This document shows positions 9,052 to 18,086 of a stretch of DNA of 64,000 bases, piece by piece; positions within the stretch are counted from its first letter, which is position 1, and the number at the start of each line of letters is the position of its first letter. The stretch is from Okeania sp. KiyG1 (GTDB lineage Bacteria; Cyanobacteriota; Cyanobacteriia; Cyanobacteriales; Microcoleaceae): positions 186,001 through 250,000 of the forward strand of contig NZ_BLZO01000091.1 of NCBI RefSeq assembly GCF_014132355.1, written 5' to 3'. The position numbers and the translations under genes were made by a program. The notes below the pieces were generated by a model. That model had not been told where the DNA came from, ran no database searches, and saw only the letters and a list, made by a program, of their open reading frames with translations.

Positions 9052-9313
9052 TTACCGAAAAATTGGGTTTAAAGCCTCGCCCTTGTAGGGCGACTTTTTA
9101 TTTTATTTGCAAGTGAATTGAATATATGCTACACTATTATTAGTTGCCGAGGGGCACTCGGAAACTCTAAACGGACGTGGAGGGAAGCGTCAGACTACCG
9201 CCAAGGAAGCAGCACCCTGTGTTAGCGACAGCTATGCGAAGCAAAGCGTCAACCCGCCGAAGAGCTACGGCTCAGTAGGAATCCCCGTGCCTTTAGGCCG
9301 GGGAGGATGTCAA
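9052..9313 (+). mobile_element. TnpB-less IS200/IS605-type element with omega-RNA-like scaffold (copy 1)
   Basis: It begins after TTAC with CGAAAAATTGGG and a left-end hairpin (GCCTCGCCC-TTG-TAGGGCGA). A structured GC-rich tract follows, including CCGAG-GGGCA-CTCGG and CCCGCCGAAGAGCTACGGC. It ends in an imperfect hairpin (CCCCGTGCC-TTTA-GGCCGGGG) and GGATGTCAA. This arrangement matches the right end of cyanobacterial tnpB transposons, where the guide (omega) RNA scaffold is encoded, but there is no tnpB. Compared with the inverted copy at 17646-17885 it has gained about 23 bases at 9222-9244, a small dispersed repeat. The stretch 9000-9499 otherwise has no gene. Confidence 0.65.
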
Positions 9314-9334
9314 CCCCCATGTCCTTTATTGAAA

Positions 9335-9424
9335 CAGGACTTACGCAAAATATTAGACCAGACACTATCTGTAGGGGCGAACGGCCGTTCGCCCCTACCA
9401 CAACTGGTGTTTGCGTAAGTCGTG
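9335..9424. repeat. MITE, CAGGACTTACGCA family
   Basis: A 90-bp element with left end CAGGACTTACGCA and right end TTGCGTAAGTCGTG. The core palindrome GGGGCGAACGGCCGTTCGCCCC is complete (central positions 9374-9395). The flanks share TTGAAA on both sides, a candidate target duplication. It lies 21 bp from the end of the TnpB-less element. Confidence 0.75.
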
Positions 9425-9499
9425 TTGAAAATCAAATAGGGAGTCTCTCTCATCCCCTCTACAATCCAAGATTTGAAGAGGGGAAATCCCACTCCATTG

Positions 9500-10717
9500 T
9501 TAAATTTGGGCGAAATCAGCGGGATTTTGGTCGCGCCGATCGCGCACCGGAATGGGTATTCCTTGGCGATCGCCAGATAGAGCTGCCGTGGTTTCTAATG
9601 CTTCTCTCAGTCGTTTGGCGGCATAGATGGACATATCTCTCGGTACACTAATACGATCGCGCAGGTAGCGCAGGGCTGGATCGGAAGCTGATGGTGGCGG
9701 ACAGAGTTCTCCTGTCATCATGTAAGTCAGAGCGCAACGCAAGGCTTCATCAAAAAGGCGATCGTCCGCTGGATTAACGCGAATGATATTATGACGATGC
9801 TTGATCGTCCGGTGCAGAGCTTCTGTTCGAGACGTTTCTGGTTCTGGATACATAACATCTGGTAATCCGAACCAAGGACCGCAATCAACTCGTTTTTGAT
9901 TAATCTCAGTTTGAGATTCTTGGTTAGCATAGCATCCGCCCATTTGCGGTGGTAAATCGTGGGCATGGGTATGAAAATCGCTTTGTGTCCCTCGATAGGT
10001 GGATCGGGTTTCCATAGCATCAAACCAATCAGAGAACTTTGGGTTTTCTTCCCGCAATGAATAGCCTTTGTAATAGTAGAGGCTGGCATTCATCCGCTCG
10101 ACATAGGGAGTAAAAACCACATCAACTATACCAAATTCTTCCAGAAAATAAGGTCCTGGAGTACTGGCTAGAGCCGCTTCAACTTGAGCCACTATGGTGG
10201 TAAATTGATCTCGACTGCGTTGTTCCTCCCTTTGCGATCGCGTGGGGTAGCACAACCAAGTACACCAGCCACGAAACAGTAGGCGTTCTAGCTGGCGCAG
10301 AGGCAGCGCTTGGCTATCGCCCATTCCTATCTGATTTAATGGGCCAAATGCGTTTTCTAATGCTAATAAGATATCATCACTTTCTGTAATTAACTGACCG
10401 TCAAGTTCTAGTGCAGGAAGCATTCCTGATCGCACCTTTTGCTTATACCACTTTTCTTTCGTTCCATAACAGAACATAGTGACTTTCTCTATACGGTACG
10501 GAATCTGCTTTTCCTCTAACCACAGCCACACTTTTTGGCAATAAGGACACCAAGCATGATGATCGCGATAAAGAGTAACTCGCACATCTGATTCAGCTTG
10601 TCCAAACAGCCGCAATCTTGCTTGGGAATTAGTTGGTCCGTTCACCGTATCTCGCTCAAATGTGGCGAGTTGTTGTAGTTCTTCCCAACTCAAAGGCAAA
10701 GATTTGGTCGATATCAT
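9500..10717 (-). CDS. Glutathione S-transferase family protein
   Basis: A 405-residue cytosolic protein. A thioredoxin-like N-terminal GST domain starts near residue 45 ([26 protein letters not shown]), with a glutaredoxin-like CPYC at 57-60, the conserved cis-Pro in [10 protein letters not shown] and the glutathione-site motif ESDDIL. An all-helical C-terminal domain follows (about 150-260). About 130 further residues at the C terminus are unlike classical GSTs, which are usually 200-230 residues. The likely role is thiol-dependent reduction or conjugation of an unknown substrate; the CxxC favours reductase chemistry. It is monocistronic, and the TnpB wreck lies just upstream. Confidence 0.8.
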   Translation of the reverse strand: MISTKSLPLSWEELQQLATFERDTVNGPTNSQARLRLFGQAESDVRVTLYRDHHAWCPYCQKVWLWLEEKQIPYRIEKVTMFCYGTKEKWYKQKVRSGMLPALELDGQLITESDDILLALENAFGPLNQIGMGDSQALPLRQLERLLFRGWCTWLCYPTRSQREEQRSRDQFTTIVAQVEAALASTPGPYFLEEFGIVDVVFTPYVERMNASLYYYKGYSLREENPKFSDWFDAMETRSTYRGTQSDFHTHAHDLPPQMGGCYANQESQTEINQKRVDCGPWFGLPDVMYPEPETSRTEALHRTIKHRHNIIRVNPADDRLFDEALRCALTYMMTGELCPPPSASDPALRYLRDRISVPRDMSIYAAKRLREALETTAALSGDRQGIPIPVRDRRDQNPADFAQI

Positions 10718-10809
10718 AAGTTACTGCTCCATAAAACTGATACAAAGTGTCACATAACGCAACAACTTGATGTTTACTTCCTGCTTCTACTGAGGCCGTC
10801 GGCGGTTTC

Positions 10810-11895
10810 TCATCCACAGGCATTAACGGTCAAGCCGACCGCATGTCTCAAATTTATACTAGCATTTAAATCTCTATCTATTGACAAGCCACACTCTGGG
10901 CAATCATAAGTCCTCAAATGCAATGGCATATCTTGAACATGACCACAATTCGAGCAAGTTTTTGAGGACGGGAAAAACCTATCAGCTACTACTAACTCAG
11001 AACCGTACCACTGAGTTTTATATTCTAACTGCCTACGAAATTCATAAAACCACTATCTGCTAACTGATTTAGCTAGCTTATGATTAGCCATCATTCCAGA
11101 GACATTAAGGTCTTCAATAACAACATGGCCGTGGTTCTTGGCTAAATGTGTTGTCAATTTATGAAGTGCATCTTTGCGGATGTTAGCTACTCGTCTGTGC
11201 TGTCTAGCTAGCTTGATTACAGCGTTGTGCCAGTTATTTGAATGTTTTACTTTCCTGCTCAGTTCGCGTTGCAATTTTGCTAGTTTATCTTGAGCTGTAC
11301 GGTAAGGTTTAATGCTTGGGAAAGCTTGACCAGTACTTAGTGTTGCTAGCGTTTTTACCCCTAAATCAACACCTACAACATCAGTAATTTTTGGTGTGGG
11401 AGTTGCACTAAATTCATAGCTCAAACTTAAGTACCAATTGCCCGCTTGTCTACTAATGGTTATTTTTTGAGTAGTCGCCTCAATTGGCTCATAAGTCTTA
11501 ACCCAACCAATAAAAGGTAATTTATGACTCCATCCGTTTAATTCCACTGGCTTTCCACAATTATCAATTGTGAAAGAATCTGATCTGCCTTTCTTCTTAA
11601 ACCGTGGACGTTTACCCAACCCTTGAAAAAACCTTTTAAATGCTTCACCCAAGTTTCGGAAAGCATATTGGTAAACTTTAGATGACAGGTTTTTCATCCA
11701 GGGATAAAGAGGTTTTGTGTGATTGGTAAAAACCTCTCTCAGTTTACGCGCGTTGGGCTTATAACCATCCTTGTAAGCAGCATTCCATAAACTTAAACCC
11801 CAGTTATAAACCCACCTTGAATAACCTGCGTGTTGGGCTAAGAACGTTTTTTGCTTATTATTTAGTTTAAGTTTGGTTTTGATTGACTTGTACAT
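10810..11895 (-). pseudogene. TnpB (IS200/IS605 family), one frameshift
   Basis: It starts at ATG 11895 (MYKSIKTKLKLNNKQKTFLAQHAG). RuvC-I reads VVGVDLGVKTLATLS and RuvC-II region VVIEDLNVSGMM. The frame breaks after LAKSVS near 11060; skipping one base restores DSGFYEFRRQLEYK, both zinc-finger CxxC pairs (CSNCG, CPECG), and RuvC-III DRDLNAS. Stop is at 10810-10812. With one base removed it would encode a full RNA-guided nuclease of about 360 residues. No TnpA is present and no intact right end follows directly. Decay looks recent. Confidence 0.85.
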
Positions 11896-12089
11896 ACTTC
11901 ATGGTCGCTTTCTATTTGAGTTTTATATTTTCTCAAGCCATATAGCCGACTTGAAAAACAATAGAGTATTGCCAAAATATCCTCAAGCATTTCTGCTTCT
12001 GGAGATAAATCATCGAGTATAGCTTGGCTCTAGAATTTCCTAATAATAGCATAAACCGGAAAGTGACAAAAGAGAGATAGAAGTTATTC

Positions 12090-12212
12090 ATAGCTTTTAG
12101 TGATTATAAAACTATTGCTCAAGTTCAACAAGAGTATAATATCAAGTATTTGGAAGAATACTTTATTGAAATTACCGATCTAAAACCTTCTGATTTTTTT
12201 GTTAAGAATTAA
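12090..12212 (+). pseudogene. 5' fragment duplicate of the PD-(D/E)XK gene at 8397
   Basis: These 123 bases match the first 40 codons of the 8397 gene (AFSDYKTIAQVQ, then ITDLKPSD). ATG is replaced by ATA and an early TAA follows VKN. The two copies bracket the segment with the orphan element, GST and TnpB genes. A duplication followed by insertions would explain this. No product is expected. Confidence 0.8.
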
Positions 12213-12269
12213 GGCTGCACTAGGAAAGATTGTAAAATATAAGTCCTAATAAAATCAGAGGCGCTATAA

Positions 12270-13457
12270 ATGTCTAAATCTAGTCAAGTTTTAATTAATG
12301 CTTTTCTCACTGAGCGTAATACACCAAATCCTCTCGGTGACCGTAGTCCTACCTGGGGTCGTCATGTAGACGAGCTTTCTCTGGTCGATCCTGGAGAAAT
12401 TGCAGAAAGTGTTGTAGTTATTGAACCCTGGGAGCATGTTGGCGAACGACCCAAGGATAAGGTTGGGGTCATTGCATCAGAGAACGTGGCCTATATTGTC
12501 GATCAAATCCTGGGTTTACCCACCCTTATTGTGCCCGCTTGGAAGCATGGTATTTCTGACCTAAAGCGCTTTGCTGCCCTGGCAAGCGTAGCCAAACTTA
12601 TAGTATTGGAAGGAGGCGAACCCGATGTTCATGTAAAAGATACTTTTTCGCCAGCATTTCCTCGTTCAGATGCTACGCAACTGATTGTTGAATTCCTCTT
12701 AAAACAGGTACCTTTCATTGGCATTTGTCTCTCTCATCAGCTTACGGCGCAGGCTCATGTAGAATTAATCCGTGAATCTGTGGATCGTCTAGAAAAATCA
12801 CAACAACCAGCGTTTGTTGCTGTCAGTCGTCGCATTGCCGAGATGGCAAATCGCCTAAAGGTCGAAAAGAGTTATGGTACTGTTGCCCAATCTTGGAACG
12901 ATGAATCGTTTGCCGTTGCTAAGAATGAAGAAATTAGTCATTCTAATACACGGTTATACCCCTACCGGGATATCGATATTCCTCATGTTCCAACTGAAAT
13001 CACAGAGACATATCGTGTAGTAGCAAAACGTTTTGATGCCATCATTGATGTAGCACTCCAGTACGAGAACGATTTGCACATTCAGGCATTTCATGGCAAT
13101 GAAGTATCAGAAGAATCAATGCGGTTCGTATGTTGGGCTTATCAGCAAATTCACCATGCGATAACTGCTTACAGCCTTGAAGCGGCCTCAATACTCGACC
13201 TACAAAGCCTAATGTCTGCACCCATTGGTGTCGAAATTTTAGCTTCAACACATACTCAGAGTGGCGATCCGCTATGTGAGGTGGCAGCAACCGGTATTTA
13301 TTGGGATAACGGCCGGAAAGCACTAACTACCCAGTTTCACCCAGAACTTGATGAATCTTTAATAACAGCATCTGAAGGTTGGGCACTTTCCTGGGAAGAT
13401 ATGAAAAATTCTGATGGAATTCGTTTGTTAGCACGTATCCTTCAGTCAGTTCTCTAA
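12270..13457 (+). CDS. Class I glutamine amidotransferase-like protein
   Basis: A 395-residue cytosolic protein. The nucleophile-elbow motif GICLSHQL places Cys153 as catalytic cysteine (the family norm is GxCxGHQ), and TQFHPELDE supplies His357 and Glu359, the rest of the triad. The preceding strand holds the typical LIVLEGGEPD. About 180 residues between these blocks (170-350) are an insertion compared with small GATase domains. No synthetase domain is fused and no obvious acceptor enzyme is adjacent, so the substrate that receives ammonia, or whether it is a hydrolase on another gamma-glutamyl compound, is unknown. The start ATG has GAGGCGC a few bases upstream. Confidence 0.65.
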   Translation: MSKSSQVLINAFLTERNTPNPLGDRSPTWGRHVDELSLVDPGEIAESVVVIEPWEHVGERPKDKVGVIASENVAYIVDQILGLPTLIVPAWKHGISDLKRFAALASVAKLIVLEGGEPDVHVKDTFSPAFPRSDATQLIVEFLLKQVPFIGICLSHQLTAQAHVELIRESVDRLEKSQQPAFVAVSRRIAEMANRLKVEKSYGTVAQSWNDESFAVAKNEEISHSNTRLYPYRDIDIPHVPTEITETYRVVAKRFDAIIDVALQYENDLHIQAFHGNEVSEESMRFVCWAYQQIHHAITAYSLEAASILDLQSLMSAPIGVEILASTHTQSGDPLCEVAATGIYWDNGRKALTTQFHPELDESLITASEGWALSWEDMKNSDGIRLLARILQSVL

Positions 13458-13490
13458 AAATGAGTGACAAACCGCTTCCCTCTGACCACT

Positions 13491-13618
13491 TATATCAAAT
13501 CCGGTTGAATACTTATTATATGAGATGGGGAGATGGGGAGATGGGGGGATGAGGAGATTTAAGGCGAGAAAGTGTGGATAGAGTTATAAACATATACTGT
13601 ATAACCGGATTGTATATT
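13491..13618. repeat. MITE-like element, TATCAAATCCGGTT family
   Basis: It starts TATATCAAATCCGGTTGAATA and ends in the related inverse ATAACCGGATTGTATATTA. The interior is mostly a GGGGAGAT repeat. No ORF is seen. Related elements with stronger termini lie at 13827-13949 and 37052-37294. Confidence 0.5.
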
Positions 13619-13703
13619 ATCCTAAACACAATAATTTTCTTCAAGTGCGATAGTCCGATTTTGTAGTAATGAGCGATCGCCGAACGTTTAGGGTGAGCTA
13701 GCA

Positions 13704-13736
13704 GGAGAGCAATCTATCAATAAATGGATGCTCTCC
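13704..13736. repeat. Dispersed hairpin repeat
   Basis: GGAGAGC and GCTCTCC enclose AATCTATCAATAAATGGAT. The flanks resemble those of the perfect hairpin at 5049-5080. A heptamer repeat (AAAAGTC/AAAAGTT) follows at about 13755-13785. Confidence 0.45.
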
Positions 13737-13826
13737 GTCGCCATTCCCTTGAGAAGTTAAAAGTTAAAAGTCAAAAGTCAAAAGTAAGATTTGAGAGGTT
13801 TCAAACCTCAACCGAGCTGATAACTG

Positions 13827-13949
13827 ATATAGAATCCGGTTATATAGTATATGTTGATAATTCTATAATTACTTCAAGCCTTTAATCTCCCCCACTCCCC
13901 CACTCCCCTACTGCAAACTATACAATAACTATTCAACCGGATTCTATAT
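13827..13949. repeat. MITE with perfect ATATAGAATCCGGTT terminal inverted repeats
   Basis: The terminal arms ATATAGAATCCGGTT and AACCGGATTCTATAT are exact inverses, 123 bp end to end. A pyrimidine-rich core (CCCCCACTCC units) fills the middle. No ORF is supported. Confidence 0.7.
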
Positions 13950-13989
13950 GAGTCAGGTACAATTTTCATAGCTCCCCTGTAATTATTGA

Positions 13990-14030
13990 CAACTGATAAC
14001 TGATAACTGATAACTGATAACTGATAACTG
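13990..14030. repeat. Heptamer short tandem repeat (AACTGAT)
   Basis: About six consecutive AACTGAT copies. Heptamer tandem repeats of this kind are a known hallmark of filamentous cyanobacteria. Confidence 0.85.
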
Positions 14031-14108
14031 AAATGACCTTTGCTCTTCTTGTTCAGTTCTAACTTCTGCAACCAGAACGCCGGAATAGATGCCATGACTT
14101 TGTTAGAT

Positions 14109-14231
14109 TTCTGCTCGGAGGGAATTTAAACATTCTAAAGCTTTTTGAAATTGGCGCTCGCCTTCACCAGAGATTCTATCGCTTCTTTCTGGAAAAAACT
14201 TATCATGAGCGCTTAAACAGTAAATCTTTCT
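14109..14231 (-). pseudogene. Coding remnant of an unknown protein (C-terminal end)
   Basis: Read on the minus strand, this stretch gives KIYCLSAHDKFFPERSDR, then ISGEGERQFQKALECLNSL and RAEI-stop, in one clean frame with protein-like composition. It begins abruptly next to low-complexity sequence, so the rest of the gene is gone. The family is not recognised. Length is only about 40 codons, so chance cannot be excluded. Confidence 0.35.
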
Positions 14232-14381
14232 ATTTTCCCTACTCCCCCCACTCCCCTACTCAAAAAAATATGGGGTGTTGGTAATTTGAGGTATGATATC
14301 ATTTCCTGATAAGAGCGCGATAGAAGTCCATGACCTTTAGGCGACCAAAAAACTTTATCCTTCTACTCCCGTTTCAACTTC

Positions 14382-14516
14382 ATTCTCCCCTCCTGGGAGG
14401 GGTTGGGGGTGGGTTTACTCCTGACTCCTGAGTTCCCCTCCCCTCCTGGGAGGGGTTAGGGGTGGGTTGGGAGGGGTTAGGGGTGGGTTGGGAAGGGTTA
14501 GGGGTGGGTTTACTCC
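14382..14516. repeat. Cluster of GC-rich palindromic units (CCCCTCC-GGAGGGG type)
   Basis: Four successive units of the pattern GGAGGGGTTAGGGGTGGGTT. The same unit occurs singly or in clusters near 1.2, 37.1-37.26, 38.45, 39.5, 45.8, 46.4, 50.66 and 59.1 kb, twice inside tnpB genes. Confidence 0.7.
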
Positions 14517-14571
14517 TAAGTAATTAAGATTAATATCATACACGCGCTTTACCAACGCTAAATATGGTCTT

Positions 14572-14756
14572 ATATCATGTCCGGATAATTAGTGATACAA
14601 AAACTTTCTCCTTCTTCTCCTGTTCTTGTTCTTCCTTCTTCCTTCTTTCTTCTTCCTTTTTTCTTCTTCTTTCTTCTTTCTTCTTTCTTCCCTCCTGACT
14701 CCTGACTCCTGACTCCTCGGTCGTTATTTATAACTGTTCAACCGGACATGATATTA
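14572..14756. repeat. MITE with ATATCATGTCCGG termini and pyrimidine tract
   Basis: The left end ATATCATGTCCGG is mirrored by CCGGACATGATAT at the right end, which abuts the stop codon of the glycosyltransferase gene. The interior holds a TTCTTCC/TTCTTCT tract (about 14620-14690) and four CTCCTGA copies. The right end could affect 3'-end formation of the gene, but this is inference. Confidence 0.6.
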
Positions 14757-15692
14757 ATTCTTATCCTCAAATCCTGCCACTTCAGATAAAGTATAAAGAG
14801 GTCTACCTTTAACTTCTTCATAAATACGTCCGATATATTCTCCTAAAATTCCAATACTTACTAATTGTACTGCTCCTAAAAAGAAAATTGCCATGATAAT
14901 TGTTGTCAAACCAGTTAATGGTGAATCTGGATAAAAAATCCGCCAATATAACACTAAACAAGCCATCAATAAAGCCACACAAGCAGCAAATAATCCTACA
15001 TAAGTAGACAGTCGTAAAGGTACTTTAGAAAAAGAGACTAAACCATTAATTGCTAAAGCTAAAGATTTGGCAAAAGTATATTGAATATCACCAGCAAAAC
15101 GAGGTTCGCGCTCAAATTTAATTGCTGTTTGTTTAAAACCAACCCATGCTCTTAAACCTCGAATATAACGATTAGTTTCTGGCATTTTATTTAACAGATC
15201 CACTACACATCTATCCATTAAACAAAAATCTCCTGTATCAATGGGAATTTCTACATCTGCTAAATGTTTTAAAATCCGATAATATAGAAAAGCAGGCAAT
15301 TTTTTTAACCAACTTTCTTGATGTCTTTTTGTGCGTTGAGCATAGACAACTTGATAACCTTGTCGCCACTTTTCAATTAAGTCTGGAATTAATTCTGGTG
15401 GGTCTTGCAAATCTCCATCTAAGACTACAATAGCTTTCCCCCTAGCAAAATTTAAACCAGCAGTAACAGCAATTTGATGTCCGAAATTACGGGCAAAACT
15501 TAAGTAACAAATTCGAGAGTCTTGTTGATGTAATTCTCGGAGTATTTGTAGAGAGCGATCGCGACTCCCATCATTAATTAAAATTAATTCTACATCTCCA
15601 TCCATTCTATTGAGAATGGTACTCATACGCCGATATAATTCTGGGAGATTTTTCTCTTCATTATAAATAGGAATTACTATAGAATATTTCAT
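14754..15692 (-). CDS. Family 2 glycosyltransferase, GtrB/DPM1-like, membrane-anchored
   Basis: 312 residues. An N-terminal GT-A domain starts [15 protein letters not shown]; the nucleotide/metal site is [10 protein letters not shown] (Asp92, Asp94), and [10 protein letters not shown] plus the RxxRG-type segment RYIRGLRAW follow. Two C-terminal transmembrane helices (about 232-255 and 264-288) are followed by [16 protein letters not shown]. This is the layout of polyprenyl-phosphate hexosyltransferases such as GtrB and ArnC, which load undecaprenyl phosphate with a sugar at the inner membrane face. The donor is unknown. It fits the surface-polysaccharide theme of the window but is not in an operon. 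Confidence 0.88.
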   Translation of the reverse strand: MKYSIVIPIYNEEKNLPELYRRMSTILNRMDGDVELILINDGSRDRSLQILRELHQQDSRICYLSFARNFGHQIAVTAGLNFARGKAIVVLDGDLQDPPELIPDLIEKWRQGYQVVYAQRTKRHQESWLKKLPAFLYYRILKHLADVEIPIDTGDFCLMDRCVVDLLNKMPETNRYIRGLRAWVGFKQTAIKFEREPRFAGDIQYTFAKSLALAINGLVSFSKVPLRLSTYVGLFAACVALLMACLVLYWRIFYPDSPLTGLTTIIMAIFFLGAVQLVSIGILGEYIGRIYEEVKGRPLYTLSEVAGFEDKN

Positions 15693-15699
15693 AACAGAA

Positions 15700-15873
15700 G
15701 AAGGAAGAAGGAAGAAGGAAGAAGGAAGAAGGAAGAGGGAAGAGGGAAGAAGGAAGAAGGAAGAAGGAAGGAGAAAGAAATAATAATTTCCTCATTATGT
15801 AGGGGCGAATGGCATTGGCTAGCGCCAAGCTCCGCTAACGCCCTCTTGATTTAGTGTTCGTGCGTAAGTCCTG
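15700..15873. repeat. GAAGGAA low-complexity tract and MITE right half
   Basis: 15700-15778 is a purine tract of GGAAGAA units, the strand-opposite of tracts at 14.63 and 35.04 kb. 15801-15873 carries TAGGGGCGAATGGCATT, short dispersed repeat pieces and the end TGCGTAAGTCCTG of the CAGGACTTACGCA family. Nothing else is seen in 15693-16057. Confidence 0.6.
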
Positions 15874-16057
15874 TAAAAAAATAAAGAGGGAAGCAGGAAT
15901 AATTTCCTATTAAAATATATTTTCCCAGAAATCATATCACCCTTTCCAACCAACTATTGTAGTACTTTAGATGGAACATATTTACATTTTTGGAGATGTC
16001 TAATAATATTGATTGAAATATAATACCATGAGATGAATTTTCGGGAAATGAAATATT

Positions 16058-16693
16058 ATGATATCAAATAATTTATGGAAAATAAATCAACAATTAGCAA
16101 CAGTCTGTTTATCCCATCCTTTTGTGCAAGGAATTGCTGACGGTACACTGCCTCATAAAAGTTTTGCCTATTATGTGGGGCAAGATGCTTTTTTCCTCAG
16201 AGCATTTGCTCGTGCTTACAGTATTGCTGCAGCTAAGTCCCCAGATTGGAAAATATTTGAACTGTTTCATACTCTCGCAGGTGCGGTGAAAGAGGAACTA
16301 CAACTGCATCAAAACTATGCTGCTAAATGGGGAGTAAATCTAGAAACTATTACGCCAGGATTTTCTACACGACGTTACACAGATTTTCTGCTAGCAACAG
16401 CATGGAGTAATAATATTGGAGCGATCGCTGCAGCAATGACTCCTTGTATGCGACTTTATGCTTTCTTGGGACAACAGTTAGCTACACCAGAAATCCCAGA
16501 GCATCAATATTCTGAATGGATTCGTACTTACAGCAGTCAGCAATTTGAACATTTGACGCAAAAGCTGGAGAAAGTGATAGACAGTTATGCAGACAATATT
16601 CAAGAAGCAGAATCAACCTACTGTTATGCCATGCTCTGCGAACGAGATTTCTTTCAAGCAGCTTGGGAAATGGGAGCTGAAGTCAGAATTTAG
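16058..16693 (+). CDS. tenA: TenA family protein (aminopyrimidine aminohydrolase / thiaminase II)
   Basis: A 211-residue all-helical protein of the TenA/PQQC fold. Seen: LSHPFVQGIADGTLPHKSF and YVGQDAFFLRAFAR near the N terminus (Asp43), catalytic Cys130 in MTPCMRLYAFLG, and Glu195 in YAMLCERDFFQAAW near the C terminus. TenA salvages the pyrimidine half of degraded thiamine by hydrolysing aminopyrimidines to HMP. Length is normal (about 220 in the family). No thi genes or TPP riboswitch were seen beside it, so its setting does not prove the thiamine role. The start ATG was chosen because it precedes the conserved N-terminal helix. Confidence 0.88.
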   Translation: MISNNLWKINQQLATVCLSHPFVQGIADGTLPHKSFAYYVGQDAFFLRAFARAYSIAAAKSPDWKIFELFHTLAGAVKEELQLHQNYAAKWGVNLETITPGFSTRRYTDFLLATAWSNNIGAIAAAMTPCMRLYAFLGQQLATPEIPEHQYSEWIRTYSSQQFEHLTQKLEKVIDSYADNIQEAESTYCYAMLCERDFFQAAWEMGAEVRI

Positions 16694-16721
16694 AATTCAG
16701 AATTTAGAATTCAGAAGCGAT

Positions 16722-16836
16722 CAGGACTTACACAAAATATCAAATCATACACCACCTGTAGGGGTGATTCGCGTTTGCGCAGCATCTCCGTTGGAAATCG
16801 CCCCTACCAGATTATGGTGGTTCTGCCTAAATCCTG
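16722..16836. repeat. MITE, CAGGACTTACGCA family, with internal insertion
   Basis: The left end CAGGACTTACACA and right end TCTGCCTAAATCCTG are slightly decayed. The core palindrome is split by extra bases GCGTTTGCGCAGCATCTCCG, a small dispersed repeat. Confidence 0.65.
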
Positions 16837-17015
16837 ATAAATAATTATTCTCCAACGCCAGCAAAATTATAGTAAAGTATTCAAATATATAGAGAGACCA
16901 AAAAGAATAAGGAACCTCTAGAAGCATTGGCGTCGTCATCTCGGTGACCAAGGTAGGGAAGTTGCCTCTAGCAGTTACCCAAAAGTTGACGAATATAGTT
17001 AAGGACAAGAAAAAC

Positions 17016-17441
17016 ATGAACATCAAAAAGATATTCGGTATGTTCATAGCCCTAAGTGCTGTATTGTGTATTATATTAGCGTTGCTAGTTAATGCTTTAG
17101 CTGCGGAACTGAAGAGCATACCCCTGTCTGCCTCAAATGGATACAAGATTGCTAGCGGTTCGACGATTCCAGGCCGGACATCGTGGGTTGTCTACCCCCC
17201 AAATAGTATATATGTAGATATCAATACCCGCAAGGCAGGCTTTAGCGAAACTCCACTTTACTTCACTTCTATCGGTGGTGACCACAGCCATTTTATGACT
17301 CAGGGCGCTACCTCAATCTACAGGCCATCGCCGACGGGATTCCGTGTGTACATATACAAAGGAGAGCTCAAATTTTCTCTGACTCCCGATAAGGCGAATA
17401 GCCTCTTGTGGCATATTAACTGGATGGCGATCGGTAAGTAA
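17016..17441 (+). CDS. Small secreted protein, possibly H-type-lectin-like
   Basis: Start ATG 17016 with AAGGA at 17001-17005; the frame is open further upstream, but only this start gives a proper signal peptide (IKKIFGMFIALSAVLCIIL..., cleavage near ALAAE). The mature part has about 110 residues with alternating beta-type segments, TPLYFTSIGGDHSHF, SPTGFRVYIY and the C-terminal HINWMAIGK. The ending resembles the last strand of H-type lectin domains (WxAIG), so a sugar-binding beta-sandwich is plausible but unproven. It has no operon partners and is flanked by MITEs on both sides. Confidence 0.65.
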   Translation: MNIKKIFGMFIALSAVLCIILALLVNALAAELKSIPLSASNGYKIASGSTIPGRTSWVVYPPNSIYVDINTRKAGFSETPLYFTSIGGDHSHFMTQGATSIYRPSPTGFRVYIYKGELKFSLTPDKANSLLWHINWMAIGK

Positions 17442-17540
17442 GACTCAGAGTGCAACGGCAAACTGACGCTAGCTGATAGACTTTCCAAATATCCCGATAA
17501 CCTTCCTAAAGCTAAGACTTCAGGAGGGATTTAATATTTT

Positions 17541-17632
17541 CAAGACTTATGCAGAACCGCCATATCTAGTAGGGGCGAATGGCATTCGCCCCATACAGAT
17601 AGTGTATTATCTAAAAATTTGGGTAAGTCCTG
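17541..17632. repeat. MITE, CAGGACTTACGCA family (inverse orientation)
   Basis: It runs from CAAGACTTATGCAGAAC to GGGTAAGTCCTG with the core GGGGCGAATGGCATTCGCCCC (21-base palindrome centred near 17582). It ends 13 bp from the copy-2 IS200/IS605-type element. Confidence 0.7.
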
Positions 17633-17645
17633 ATTGTAATCTCCT

Positions 17646-17885
17646 TTGACATCCTCCCCGGCCTAAAGGCACGGGGATTCCTACTAAGCCGTAGCTCCTC
17701 GGCGGGTTGACGCTTCACCGGGTGCTGCTTCCTTGACGGTAGTCTAACGCTTCCCTCCACATCCGTTTAGAGTTTCCGAGTGCCCCTCGGCAACTAATAA
17801 CAGTCTAGCATATATTCAATTCACTTGCAAATAAAATAAAAAGTCGCCCTACAAGGGCGAGGCTTTAAACCCAATTTTTCGGTAA
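17646..17885 (-). mobile_element. TnpB-less IS200/IS605-type element with omega-RNA-like scaffold (copy 2)
   Basis: Inverted copy of 9052-9313. On the minus strand it runs from TTAC-CGAAAAATTGGG through the same hairpins to GGATGTCAA. It lacks the roughly 23-base insertion of copy 1, and most of the remaining differences are single bases. The base sequence just past GTCAA, where the guide of an omega RNA would lie, differs from copy 1, as expected for independent insertions. No tnpA or tnpB is attached. Confidence 0.65.
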
Positions 17886-18086
17886 AAAGATAGATACAGC
17901 AGTTTTCAGGTCAATGAACCAGAAAAAAGTGATAACCCTTTAAGGACGTTGCATACAAGGTCTCTACATTATGCTCTACTCAAATTACATTAATGTCAGA
18001 GGGTTTAACTCAATTAATCAAGACTGTACAGAACTCTTAAAACTCCTGAAAACTATTGTCAAATTAGCCAAATCAAATAATTATCA

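Noticed and set aside
9307-9651. 114-codon plus-strand ORF
   Set aside because: It runs from the orphan element through a MITE into the antisense of the glutathione S-transferase gene.
9052-17885. Composite transposon formed by the two orphan elements
   Set aside because: IS200/IS605-type elements move as single strands and do not usually form composites; gene content between them is mixed, and no border duplication was seen.
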